Source: Massospora cicadina (taxonomy: Eukaryota; Entomophthoromycota; Entomophthoromycetes; Entomophthorales; Entomophthoraceae). From it: a stretch of 64,000 bases of DNA. The stretch covers positions 1-64,000 of the forward strand of contig JAKSZP010005642.1 of the NCBI GenBank assembly GCA_022478985.1. The letters are read 5' to 3'. Positions within the stretch are counted from its first letter, which is position 1. Each line of letters opens with the position of its first letter. Made by a program: the position numbers and the translations under genes. The notes below the pieces were generated by a model, which was not told the origin of the DNA, searched no databases, and saw nothing but the letters and a program-made list of their open reading frames with translations. Of this stretch, positions 46,180 to 57,032 are shown in pieces.

Positions 46180-47360
46180 CCTCTCATCCAGCTTGTATGT
46201 CAAGTTTAACACTTGGTATCAGCAATATCTTAGTATTTTTGACAAAGATGCCAAGATCTTCCAATTGATGAGTCTTTCTGCTGAAGAACTCTCTTCTATG
46301 GTCCCCCCTAGGAACCATACTCCAAGTCAAGCACCTGTAGGTAGTCCTTCCGCTGAACTACTGGAAATGGTTCTTGACCCCAATGAAACCAGAGTAGTGA
46401 CTGTCTCAAACGACTCATTGCCAATTCTTCCTCTGTCATCAAATCACTAATTAGACTTCAATACTCACCTGGATTTGGCTCCTTTTGCTGATACTCCTAC
46501 TATTATTGTCAAGTCTCCTGAAGCAATGACATCCAATATTGATCAATTGTTTCATGCCAGATACAACTTGCTTCCAGAGTTCCTTTTTTGACTTGGCCAT
46601 TTTTATAAACCAGCTGCTCTTTCAACTGAACTGGCCATCAGAAAACGCAAACATTTTGAGCTCCCCTATGCAGAATTGTGGACCCAAGTAAAAGAGCTCT
46701 TTCCATAGCTCTGAACCTCTCCGATCTTACAAATATCCTAAATTGAGATGTTGCAGCCTATGCACCTCATTTCACAGGCCAAGTTCTTATAAATTGGGTC
46801 ACAAAGCTTCCAGCCTCCCCCAAATTCCAGCATTTATTCTGTTTTCAAATCCAATAAGCTCAGTCATTGTCTTCAGAATGCCATCCACTCCTTGCATTAC
46901 TATCTTATATCTGGCACTTCCCATTGGTACCTCCCTTATAGCTCTGATATGGGGTATGATTCAGCAACCCTCTCCTAGCATCCCTTGCTTGATGCTGGCT
47001 CATATGTCCAACATTCTTGACAAAGCTCATTGCCAAGCGCTAAAGACCAATCTTCCAGCTTGTGCCATACTGGGATTACTCAGGTTTAATCACCAAATGC
47101 CTCTTCTTGTTCTGTTGCTTCACTCCCCAATCCAGGGTATCACGATTGGCAGGTATTGACATCTCAATTTCTCTTCCCTCGTTGCATTCTCTCAGGGATC
47201 AGCCTCTGCTCAATGAACTTGTCTTCGAGTAGGTCTAGCCCTTGCTAGCATCCAATCTTAAATAGATTTTGACAATTTATCCACCCCTACTGTTATACAT
47301 CCTCCCTCCCCAAGAGGCGAAATAAGTGGAATCATCCCCAAGTCGAGGATAACAAATAAA
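46180..47360 (+). pseudogene. Opposite-strand accessory frame of element G
   Basis: Plus-strand frame antisense to the pol of G, in the same place as that of E. The open stretch 46193-46450 reads YVKFNTWYQQYLSIFDKDAK and NDSLPILPLSSN. It continues with DTPTIIVKSPEAMTSN, ARYNLLPEFLF, KHFELPYAELWTQVKELFP and GTSHWYLP. The E copy has corresponding residues at each point. Stops are fewer than in adjacent minus-strand coding. No domain is recognised. A transcript started by the antisense side of the adjacent 3' LTR would run into it. Confidence 0.62.
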
Positions 47361-47439
47361 AGATTAAAATATGAGACTTTTTTATATGTATGCTTTTTTA
47401 TAAATCTTTTTTATTCTTTTTTATATGTGACATGACCTT

Positions 47440-47630
47440 CATCAGTTCAGTAGTCCATCTTTTTTATTATTCCCTTTAAACTGGTTCCTAGGTATACTCT
47501 GACCTACCAGTTTTCATGGTTCAGATGTCTTTTTCCAAGACTTAACCATTTATTTTGTTTTGGTGGTCCCTTTTAGGACTAAACTAAGAAATGTCAGGAA
47601 ATAACCATCTCAATGGTTCAGCAGTCCTTC
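47440..47630 (-). repeat. Recurring GGTTCAGNGGTCC motif block of element G
   Basis: Motif variants at 47445-47456, 47518-47530, 47557-47569 and 47615-47627 on the plus strand, matching the arrangement in E at 31573-31770. Confidence 0.5.
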
Positions 47631-47900
47631 AAGAACACTCTTATTATTATTTTCTTAGATCCACCGCTTTAGAAACTTACCATGGACTAGATTCACAATC
47701 CTTCCATCCAAGTGGTTTTTAATAAATATTCATCCATCACCATTTTAACAATTATCTTAAACAGACCTGAGCATAGTGCATCTAGCTTGTTTCTTCTTCT
47801 GAAACCATGCATATCATATTAGGCTTCTTTATCACCTACATAGTATTCAGATCATTCCAATCAGTTCTTTTACATCCTTTGTTTTGGCCTTGATTTTTTT

Positions 47901-49810
47901 ATTTAACTGAGGTAAGCTGACCAGGTATAGACATTACTGAATTAAAACTAAAAATCCTAATAAAAATTAATGATTCAAATGAAACACCCAAAATGGATGG
48001 ATCAATTGAATCATACCTAACAAATATCCAACCAGGTGGGCAGCGAATACTGCTTCCTTCCATGGTGGATGAAAAGGGGGATTGGGGGGCTCGTCTTTGG
48101 CTGCATCCATCTCATTCCAGAGTAGGGTGCGTGTTAAGGCATATAGTAAGGGTGTGGGGGCATCAGCGGTATGGGGCTCAATAACCTTGATGACTGGAAC
48201 TTCTAAATAGTTGCCAGCCATCATTATACCAACGATGTATTTGCCCAAAGCGTCTTCAGCTTTGAGGTGGGCGTCTGGGAATCTAACAAACTTGACAATG
48301 TTGGTTCAGGTTATTTTTGCTTTTGGATTCCGTGCTACTCTTACCAGGTCTGGATGGCTTCAGTGACGTTTTTGTGTAAAGTTTTCATGTTGATCTTACT
48401 TTGTGCAGTAAGATTTTTGGGGATGATGGGAGGTGGAATTCCTCCTGCAAGCGCAGCCACAGATTTGGTGGCAGCTTTGCAAAGCGGATGGAAATCTGGT
48501 GTGGCGGCTGCTTCTATTGCAAGCTGGTGGTCGCTGTAGAATGGTTTGGCATTAGGTTGTGGGATATATTTCTAAGGCGGGAATTTTGCATCCCATTCTG
48601 CATTACAGAGCCTCTCAACTTGCAGCGTCAGTTCTACAATGATGTTACCTGATTTGTCGATTTCATCCATTAAATCCCATGGATTTTGGTTGAATTGGAT
48701 TGGGGAATCTGCGCACAGTTGAGGTTTGTTCAGTTTTTTGTGGACGCATGTGATCAAACTGGGATCTAATCTGATTTTTGGTTGGATGAATTATTTATGG
48801 CATTGGGTCAAGGTGGGTGCTGATTGGTGGCTGTAGGTGCATTTGCAGCTTCAGGCATTGGAGGAGGGGAAGGTAGGATCGTACCCCATGTCAGAGTTGG
48901 CGCGGGGTGGGTGGCAGATTGGTGGGCATCAGGCAAACCTTCAGCGTCTGTGGGAGTTTCTGTGTACAGGCATTTACATTTTGAGTGATCTAACTTGAAA
49001 CAGGATGGACAAATTGTCCATCTGCCCTCAACGCGGGCCCATAACGGATGGTCGGGGGCAGATGGGATGGTGGTACAAGGGGGAATTGCCAAAGAAATTT
49101 TCATAAATTCAGGGCTTATCATGGCATATTCCAGAGGCACAGTGAGGCGTGTGGCCCCATTTGGGACAAAAAATTGTAAGATGGGGTTGGCGCCGTAGGC
49201 TGCCAAACCTTCCATCAGCTCCTGGTGGAGCACTTCAGGGGGAGGTGGGTGGGCAAACCAGTGAACTGGACCACCAAGGTGGTGTCTGTTGGGAGCTGGG
49301 TCTGAGTTGTGAGAAGGGGAATATTATTAAATACTAGCAGCAATATTGCCGCAGTGGCTGCATCAGCTTCACAGTGGAAGCCAAGATCAAAGTACCCCAT
49401 AGGGGCGGAAGTCAATAAAACAGGCTGGTGTCATCACCGCCTGAGCCATTTTGATAATGGCTTGCTCATTGTAGGGGAAGAATTTTTTCATATGTAACCC
49501 TAAGGCTGAAACACATGTTGCTCCGGGGGAGCACCAGGGGGCAGTGGGGCACCGCTTGGGTTTGTGCAAGATGAGCATCAAGATCCTTGGGAGGAACAAA
49601 TCACCTCAAGGGTTTGGAATGACTAGGCGAGCCAGTACAAGCGCTTTTTCTTATCAGACAGAAAATGGAGGAGGGAGTTTTGCCGCTGCCACATGCTGGG
49701 ACAGTCGATGGGGGATCCAACAACATCGGAGAAATACTTTGGTGTACAACTAAGTGTTTGTTTTTAATTAACCAAATAAATTGCTTAAAAGTTATGCCGA
49801 GTGGAGAGAG
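47901..49810 (-). mobile_element. Single-ORF retroposon, copy 1, 15-bp target duplication
   Basis: A 1.91-kb insertion flanked by GGCCTTGATTTTTTT (47886-47900 and 49811-49825). Removing it and one repeat restores the G integrase in alignment with E. It holds one long minus-strand frame, about 80 nt of leader and about 70 nt of trailer, with an A-rich junction on its 3' side. No endonuclease or RT is present. Its length matches the copy at 57033-58926 (1.89 kb), so this is a unit length and not a random truncation. Confidence 0.85.
47967..49726 (-). pseudogene. ORF1-type zinc-knuckle protein of retroposon copy 1
   Basis: ATG at 49726 is chosen because copy 2 starts at the equivalent place. 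The N-terminus reads LLDPPSTVPACGSGKTPSS versus SVDPPPSAPAWGSSSPPAS in copy 2. Next are FVPPKDLDAHLA, then FDLGFHCEADAATAAILLLV and TDTTLVVQFTGLPTHLP. ELMEGLAAYGANPILQFFVP follows, then the knuckle CPSCFKLDHSKCKC (CX2CX4HX4C) near 48980. A second conserved domain near the end has ADAPTPLLYALTR. About 580 codons. Layout (globular domain, knuckle, C-terminal domain) parallels the LINE ORF1 at 24 kb. Several frameshifts. Confidence 0.78.
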
Positions 49811-50849
49811 GGCCTTGATTTTTTTTTCTTCAAGGCTATATTGATTGCTTGCAATTTCATCTTGATCAAGATATTTGAAAGTTGGAGTAGGTAATGCTTG
49901 TCACTCATCCCCAATGTTGGTTCAACCACCAAATATCAAATTGGCAGTAATGCAGCCTTCCTTCCATACAATAATTCATGCGTTTTCCCATCTCTGTATG
50001 GTTACTGATGTTATACACAAACTTCAACAAACTGAAGTATGTTCACATGCGGAAGACCTCCTAGCGACCAGCTCATAGTCATGGCCAGCATTTCATTGAG
50101 TCGTTTTACCAGTCCATTTTTCTCCAGCTGGTTAAATATTGACATGACTCCTTAGATCCCCATTATTTCATCTAACCTTAGGATCACTTGGGATGTGGAA
50201 TTCATCCCACTGTCGCTTAACAAGACTTTCAGGCATACATGGTGATATAAAACTTGATCCAGGATAAACCTTGCAGTGCTTGTAGCGTCCACTTTCTCCA
50301 GAGCCTTTGTATTGACCCATCTAGTCAGATTGTCAATCACAACTATTATATATTTGACTCCACCTGTGCTCATAATCAGTGGTCCCACCACATCAATGGA
50401 CACTGTATGCTAGGCAAATCCAGGGTGGGCCAGTCAAAAACCAGTTTTTTCCTTGCAGGGTTTGTGCAACTGGTACTCCACACAGCAATCCAGATAATCA
50501 GCCACATCGTAGATGATAGACTTCCAGTAATAGTATTAACAAATGTGGTTAGTCATCTCCTCAGGCCTCCATGTGCAACAAAATCATGCGCAGCTTGAAC
50601 AATTACCACTCATTATGACAGTATTGGGGATAATAGTCATTTTCCATCAATAATCTTAAACACTTGTCCTTCCTTGGTCTCAGTGTTTTCCATCACTTTC
50701 CAAAGTGCACATTGGATCTCTCGGGGCTTGTTTTCAATTTCTCCATTGACCATTTTTTGGAACAACTCATCAGCTTGTTGGTATACCACTTGGATAATTT
50801 GTAACCTTGATAAGCCATCTGCATTCTGATGGGAAGCTCCTGCTTGGTG

Positions 50850-51340
50850 AACTACATCATAGTAATAAGCCTAAGCTTCAATGCCATCAGGCCAGACGTC
50901 CTTCTTGTTCTCTTAGATTATGCACGCAATGCAGAAAAGTGTGTTCCATCACCTTAAGTTGCATTTCGTAAATATAAACCAAAAATGATTACAGGCTTAA
51001 AACACCACAAGGCATTTATGCTCTATCACAGTGTAGTTCCGTTCTGCTGCTGACAATGTCTGGCTCACATAAGCTACCTAAATGCTCTTCCCTGAGCTCA
51101 TCTACTTGACATAGGATGGCTTTAATTGCCATTAACAAATCAACGGTCTGTACTATAAATTTCGATTGAAATTTAGATATTTCAATATTGGAGAATCTAT
51201 CAGATATCAGAGTAACACATCAAAAGAACTCTGGGCCTTTTCATTCCAAATAAATCCTTTCTTTGGATCCTTCAACAAATGAAAGAGGGGCTCAATGATT
51301 CACACGAAATCCTGTACAAACCTTTGGTAGTATCTGACTA
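50850..51340 (-). pseudogene. RNase H and RT-end connection of element G
   Basis: The connection reads EIVRYYQRFVQDFV, then EPLFHLLKDPKKGFIWNEK. RNase H follows with MAIKAILCQVDELREEH, then VYIYEMQLKVMEHTFLHCVH and LREQEGRLA. Multiple stops. It aligns with E (33545-33060) and J. Confidence 0.83.
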
Positions 51341-51975
51341 TTTCAAGGAACACCTTGATATCTCAAACACTTCTCTGGATGGCCATCCGATCTATGGCCT
51401 CAATATTCTGGGCTTGCGGCTGCAGTCCTTAGAGTTTGTACCAAACCCCAGATATTTCAACTCTTTCTTAAGGAAGTAGCACTTCCTTGGCTTAGTCTTC
51501 TGGTTAGCCACAGACAGTCTCTTGAACACTTTTTCCAAGTGGCGTAAAGGTCAGTAAAGGTCCTACTGAACACATTTGTATCGTCCAAGTACATCAGGAC
51601 GTGTGACAACTTTAATTCATATATATGGCGTCCATAGCCCTCTGGAACGTCGCAGGCGAGTTACATAGCCTTGGGGAATCCTCATTGGTTGAATCAGCCC
51701 CTTCGTGGTGATAATTGTGCATTTCTCCTGATCTTAAATTGGCAAATCGATTTACCAATATCTAGATATTAGATCCATTGTGGAGAAATACTTTGCTCCA
51801 TCAAATTAGTCTAATGCATTTTCAATTCGTGATAGTGGATACTAATTCTTCTTCATTATGTTTTCAGCTTCTGATAAGTGATTACCACCTGATTAGAGCC
51901 ATGCTTCTTCTTCAAGTTCGGTAATGGGCTTGTTCAGGGACTTGACGATGGAACTAGAAGCCTGTGCTTCACTAG
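51341..51975 (-). pseudogene. Reverse transcriptase of element G
   Basis: Minus-strand fragments read EVVVEGEISKLVKHRLLVPS, then SSP and NLKKKHGSNQVVITY. The active-site box HVLMYLDDTNVFSR has YLDD intact at 51580-51591. This is the segment absent from E and J. Broken by stops. Confidence 0.85.
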
Positions 51976-52420
51976 TTTGCTGATCTCTCCTTCCACTACC
52001 ACCTCAGTGGCCTTTAAATGTCAAATTGGTCTCATTCTAATCGGCAAATTTTACCTGGTGTTGACTTAATGGATGAAATTCCTTGCACATACCAAATTAT
52101 AATCATCCTGGGCGCAGATTTCCTGATACTTGTCGAATAATTTGAGCACCTTCTCCTTCTGTCTTGCCATCATATTAACGAGTTGCTCTCAATTGACCAA
52201 CAGATTGATACTCTCAGTCACCCTTTCCAGTAATCCCACCTCATTGAGGGTAACAAAATCATGGAATTTCATCAGTTCCATCATCAGGATCATATGGACT
52301 AATGTGATCTGATTTTTCTCAATATTCATTTTTTTCCGCTCAAATTCTCCAGGAGAGCTCAAATTTCTCGATGGGCCAGCATAGTTATTCCAGGAGCCAC
52401 CCATGGCTCTACTCTGGATT
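51976..52420 (-). pseudogene. Pre-RT segment of element G
   Basis: A 71-codon open stretch (52404-52189) ends KFHDFVTLNEVGLLERVTES, INLLVN. The frame goes on as KEKVLKLFDKYQEICAQDDY and NFIH (equivalent to the FAQVDHDLG and DLIHKVDTG segment of E). It links Gag/protease to RT. Confidence 0.75.
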
Positions 52421-53399
52421 TCTTCCGGGGGCTACTGCCTCTCCATACAACAGCTCAGGTATCTCCAACGTTAATCCTGTGGTGATTATGATCTACAATC
52501 CTGGAAGTATGTTCATCAAATTTTTCATTCGTAGCAGGATTTTCTGATTTTCCAGGATTTCCATCAACATATCTCTTCATTTTCACCCAACCAATTGGTA
52601 GCAAATTGGGATAATGCCATCACTGTAGATTAAATTGATTAAATCTTTTCTCCTGGTCAGTGGAGTTTCCCCATGTCTCTGTTAAACTAAAGGTAGTTTC
52701 TGAACCAATATGGTCAACATATTAGTTTGAAGTTACATTTACCTCTTTAATTTCTTATAAACATGGTCCCAATAAGTATATTATAGCTTTAATTGCAGAA
52801 ACTATTGCTAAGGCGGATACCATTAGAAATATAAATCAGAGTGGTAGTGCGCTGTATTCTTCACAGGAGATGGTTGTTTTTGTCCTAGCAATCCCATATT
52901 CTTTCTAATGCTCTAAATCAGGCGGGATTCTCGTCTTCTTTAACAGTTTGGTTGTGACAATATTAATAGGTGCTCTACTGTCATTTATCTCCTGTACCTG
53001 TACTCAATTGACCAGTATATCAATATCTGTACACTCATAGTAGTTCAAAATCATATTTACTGAGTGTATAGTAGCGTTATTCGCCAAATTATGAGTGTGA
53101 ATAATATGTGCCATTAGATCAGGAAATGTTTCCTTAATTGCTCTACGGGGGTATACAGGTTTGCCTCATCTAATATGACCTTGGACAGACCTTCTGTATT
53201 CTCTGTGGATCAAATCTTAACTTCTAGTTGTCACGCATATGGGCAAGCAACCTCCTTAACTATTTTGGGGTCGATCCCCTTTGCTCTGGATCTGGTTACC
53301 ACATTTATAATTAAATTATCCACTTGATAAAGTTGGTCTGGTGCATCATCATAGATGAACATATCATAAATGTAAATTTCTTTATTTAAGATATCATGG
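52421..53399 (-). other. Protease interval of element G, decayed
   Basis: Lies where the protease should be. No D-T/S-G box or other motif could be read with confidence. Confidence 0.4.
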
Positions 53400-54720
53400 G
53401 AATGGGGTTTTCCGCAGCTCTATATTTTTCCTCATCTAGGCCGCAGGCCCTTTTCCTGACTCATGTGCAGGTTGGCCTTTTTTGCTGAGACCACATTGAT
53501 CTTCTCCTTTGTCTTCTTGCTATAGCTTTGAGCAGTGAAGGGACCCTTCCCTCCACACTGATGATAGCGTTTGTCTTTCTTGTCTGTCTGCTTGAACTAC
53601 TTGGGCTTGTTTCCCAGAACAATTCAGATATTGAACTCCTTAATGCTCTCAGTCATCTTTGTAAAATTCGAATTTTGAACTAGCTTGGTTTAAAGCTTCG
53701 ATTAGGGGCTTTGGACGTCGCTCCTAGTATCTTCAAATGGTCCACTATTTGTGAGGTGGTAATTTTGGTCACCAATGCAGAAGACACTATTTGATGTAAA
53801 TCGTGATAGGGACATTGCGCCGCTTGTAGTGTGATCAGTTCAAAAAATTGTCCAATAATTTTGCTCTTACAAAATATATGATTCTTGATAAAATTGGTCA
53901 GCAAAATTTGCTAAGGCCTTGTCCTTCTGGAATTGAATCCCCATAAATTCCTATTTGTGTTTTGACTTATGTGTGAGGGCTCCAAACTCCTTCATTATGG
54001 CAGCTTTGGCCTCTTAGTAAGACCAGCTTTCACCCTCTAGATGAGGTAACACCAAGTTTTGACAGTCTGTTTCCAAAAAGTTCATCACAGGCAAAGTTCT
54101 TTGGCAATCATCATACCTGAAAATAGTCATCTCAAACAATTGAATTAATGCAGGAATGTTTTCCTGATGAAATGTGGGTAATTTCGGCGTAGCTCTAAAT
54201 TCCTCCAAAGTTCTCTACCCACTACTCTCAGCTCAGCTACCCAACTGACTTGAGGTTTGATTTTTGAGGTCTTCTCCAAAATGGCTGCAATTGGTGTCAG
54301 CATATTTTTGAGAATCGTCAACTTCCTAAATGGAGTTCTTGGGGTCCTTTATTCAGCGTCAGTCACTGAATAGGGTTCACATTTGCATCTATGAGTCTTC
54401 AATTCTTCGATTTGCTTCACTAGATGCTCTAAGTCTGAGATAAGGTAACTCAATCAAACATGATCCTCTTTTAATTCAGTTTCTTAAAGAAAACTTCTTA
54501 AATTAGATCTCCTTCTTTTTTCTTTAATGACATTGCTTTCCCTAGTAATTCATTGCTGAATTTTGAGACATCTTTGACTCCTTCCTCCATCTTAGTAGCT
54601 CTCTCCTCCAAGGCACAAATTCTCTATGATTGGCAGAAGTAAGGAGCTCTTTTTGGTTGCCAATTCCGTCCTAAGTTTTCTTAAATCGCCCTTGCATGAC
54701 ATCTTATTAGAGAATCTTAC
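53400..54720 (-). pseudogene. Gag of element G
   Basis: Begins near the primer site and is lysine- and glutamate-rich at the start. The capsid part (54208-54014) reads IQLFEMTIFRYDDCQRTLPV, then FLETDCQNLVLPHLEGESWS. A second open stretch (53904-53680) reads IIGQFFELITLQAAQCPYHD, then LHQIVSSALVTKI. A decayed knuckle KRYHQCGGKGPF is near 53570. This whole block has no counterpart in E or J. Confidence 0.75.
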
Positions 54721-54727
54721 TCGACTA

Positions 54728-54746
54728 CCACCTGTAGCGAGCACCA
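54728..54746 (-). other. Primer-binding site of element G
   Basis: Minus-strand TGGTGCTCGCTACAGGTGG two bases inside the LTR. Confidence 0.8.
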
Positions 54747-54748
54747 AT

Positions 54749-55888
54749 TGTTAAAAATTGGGAGTAGTTTAATATTCTCGTGAGTACCAAATGTTACAAT
54801 CATGTTTTCTTCACCAATTGATAGCTCCCAAAAGTTAACTGCACATGTTTAATGAGTGCACAATTCGTATATTTTGACAGTAGTTGTTGCATGATTGACA
54901 ATAGTATGACAACTAATATCTGTAGGTGAATAGATAAACCTGTTATGGTTCAACGCTAGACCTTTGAAAATCCACAATATACTGTTGATGTCAACCCTAG
55001 GGACTTCTTACCTGATCCGCCTAACTTGATCTACTTTTAGATTCAGAGGTTTACGGCCTTTCTTATCATCATGCTGAGTCTGCGTAGATTCTCATTTAAG
55101 TTCATCTTCTCTTCTAAGTATCCTGTATCCTTACTCTTTATACAAAGAAAGAGTACTAATTATTGTATACAACAACAATACTTACTGTAGATGACTAGAA
55201 CCTAACTCTAATATTGAGCTTTTTATATCTCTTGGAGTCTTTTTTTATTACTGTGAGTTGTTAGAGAATTTAATGAGTGAATTTGGCGACAAACCCTCAG
55301 TTGTCACCTCGGCCATGAAACATCAGCCTTTGCCATTGAACTTCCTTTTGTTTTCTCACTGGCGATGGTCTACTCCATCTGGCTAAGATTCCTCCTACAG
55401 ACATCCTCAGGACCTAAAACGGAAAGATCCATAAAACGTGCCTCTAACATTTCTCACTTAATCACAGTGAACCAACCATATCTGGCTAACAACCTGCTAA
55501 GGTAATGGGACTCTTTACCCAATATGGCAGGTCACAAAAAATGATCAATTTGCTAGTTTCAGGCGGCATCACTTGCCTCGCAACTGCTACTTAAATTCCT
55601 AATTATTTAATGAAACCTAACTGATCCCAATTGATACACTTGATAGTTAATCAATGAACAACTATCAGATGCTCCCATTTCATCAGCAACTCTGCCCAAT
55701 GAGATCTCAAGCATTCACCCAGACCAATCCCCAATGGTTCCAAACTTGGCGAATTATTTAAAATCTCCCAACCATTTTTAACCTGAAATCTGAGTCAATC
55801 AATATATAATTAATTCGCCTACGGAAATTATCCCCTAGCAATACACAGGTAATATATGCAGCTTGAAAGGTGAGCAAAACTCCTCACA
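54749..55888 (-). repeat. 5' LTR of element G
   Basis: Begins TGTTAAAAATTGGG and ends CTCCTCACA on the plus strand. Unbroken partner of the split left LTR. It reads through the H insertion site as GATAGTTAATCAAT near 55640. Confidence 0.9.
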
Positions 55889-56590
55889 CTTGAATTATTG
55901 GCCACCAATGACGTGGCCTCAATTAACTTATTGCTCCTATTTTAGTTCAGCTAAATATTCTATTTTTCCCCACACTAATGTTAAAGCATTGTAATAGGAT
56001 CCCTTATAATTATTATAACCAACTGTCAGTAATTCATTTACATATGTGATATATATATTTTAACTGGTGCATTAATCTTATGTGGCAAAATGCTTGGAGC
56101 CCTATTTCATTCACTTTCCTGGACTAATTTGAATAATATGCTGGTAGGTTATACTCTTAAGTACTGATTAGTAATCACAAAATGCACCAATGAGAAACCT
56201 GGTAGAGAGAGCATCCCCAAGTGAGATTACCATCTGTAAAGGGAGTCTGTTTTCCTCAGTAGCTAGTTATAGTCTACTGCTAAGTTAGTATAGCGATCTT
56301 CAGAAGCACTGACAGTATTAGATACTACAGTGTACTCTCTTATTTTATTAAAATCCTATTTTAAAACCTAAGGCTTCCTTTAGTTAGTTTTTACCCAGAT
56401 TGCTGTCTTCAAACAGTATCCGGTTTAGTTAGGTGTTTGACATGTGAATCTGAAATATGACGCCTAAGTGCTGATTTCTAAATTGAGGACAGTAAATTAC
56501 TACTCAACTGAATGTGAACCTGCTGGCGGCGCCACCTTACCACCACAATGATTACAGGACATAATAAGTCAAGAACTTCTGAAAGCTGGC
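55889..56590 (-). other. Element F internal sequence without recognisable domains
   Basis: By position it lies between the protease and RT of F. Nothing could be assigned. Confidence 0.4.
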
Positions 56591-56599
56591 CACAGAAGA

Positions 56600-57015
56600 A
56601 AAGTGATTTACATAGAACTTCTCTGGCTAGTTCATAGTATGCCATTTCATAGACTCAGAGATGCTAACAAGATTGGAAGAGCCTCATCCAAGTACAAAGT
56701 TAAATGGTGGGAAGTTTTCAGATTAATAAAATCACCAGTTGCACCAGTATCTAGAAGCGCCTGTACAGTAATTTTTGTCTTAGAACAAAAGTCAATGGGG
56801 AAGATGAAATATGCCTAGTCTTCAATAAAGGAAGAAGTTAGTGTAACGTCAGCAAGATCAAAAGGAGCCATTATGAGAAGTAGTTTTCTGGTAATTGACA
56901 GGCTAGCCTTTGTTCTTATAAAAAATACTAGTTAACTCTACTTGATAAGTTGACCAATTAGGATTTTCTGGTACATTTCAATACTCCCATTAGCTGGAAG
57001 AACACTAGAATCACA
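56600..57015 (-). pseudogene. Protease of element F
   Basis: The minus strand reads MAPFDLADV, then FPIDFCSKTKITVQALLDTG and ATGDFINLKTSHHLTL. D-T-G (56743-56751) followed by A-T-x-x-F-I is the catalytic box of chromoviral aspartic proteases, here intact. The frame is lost soon after. It cleaves the element polyprotein. Confidence 0.75.
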
Positions 57016-57032
57016 CATAGTTTGGTGTTTTA

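Larger units (their letters stand above)
47640..50700 (-). pseudogene. Integrase of element G, interrupted by a single-ORF retroposon
   Basis: The core is in an 83-codon open stretch (50403-50152): SIDVVGPLIMSTGGVKYIIV, then VIDNLTRWVNTKALEKVDAT and VLLSDSGMNSTSQVI, with both D motifs present. It continues to about 49828, is interrupted at 49827-47886 by the inserted retroposon, and resumes at 47885 toward the C-terminal region with a decayed H-G-F-x-x-x-N-K-L-D-A-L segment near 47800. Very similar to the integrase of E. Confidence 0.87.
38613..55888 (-). mobile_element. Ty3/gypsy element G, most complete of the E/G/J lineage
   Basis: Left LTR 38613-39509 plus 45374-45614 (split by element H) and right LTR 54749-55888, each about 1140 bp. 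The minus-strand internal region has primer site, Gag, pre-RT segment, RT, RNase H and integrase (split by a single-ORF retroposon). An opposite-strand frame lies before the purine tract. LTR and protein sequences are related to E and J, but G keeps Gag and RT. No clean target duplication was found (left ACCCT, right CTTGA). Stops are frequent throughout. Confidence 0.88.

Noticed and set aside
38608..55893. A target duplication for element G.
   Set aside because: Flanks ACCCT and CTTGA do not match. A shifted 4-of-5 match (CCTTG/ACTTG) needs non-canonical LTR ends, so none is claimed.
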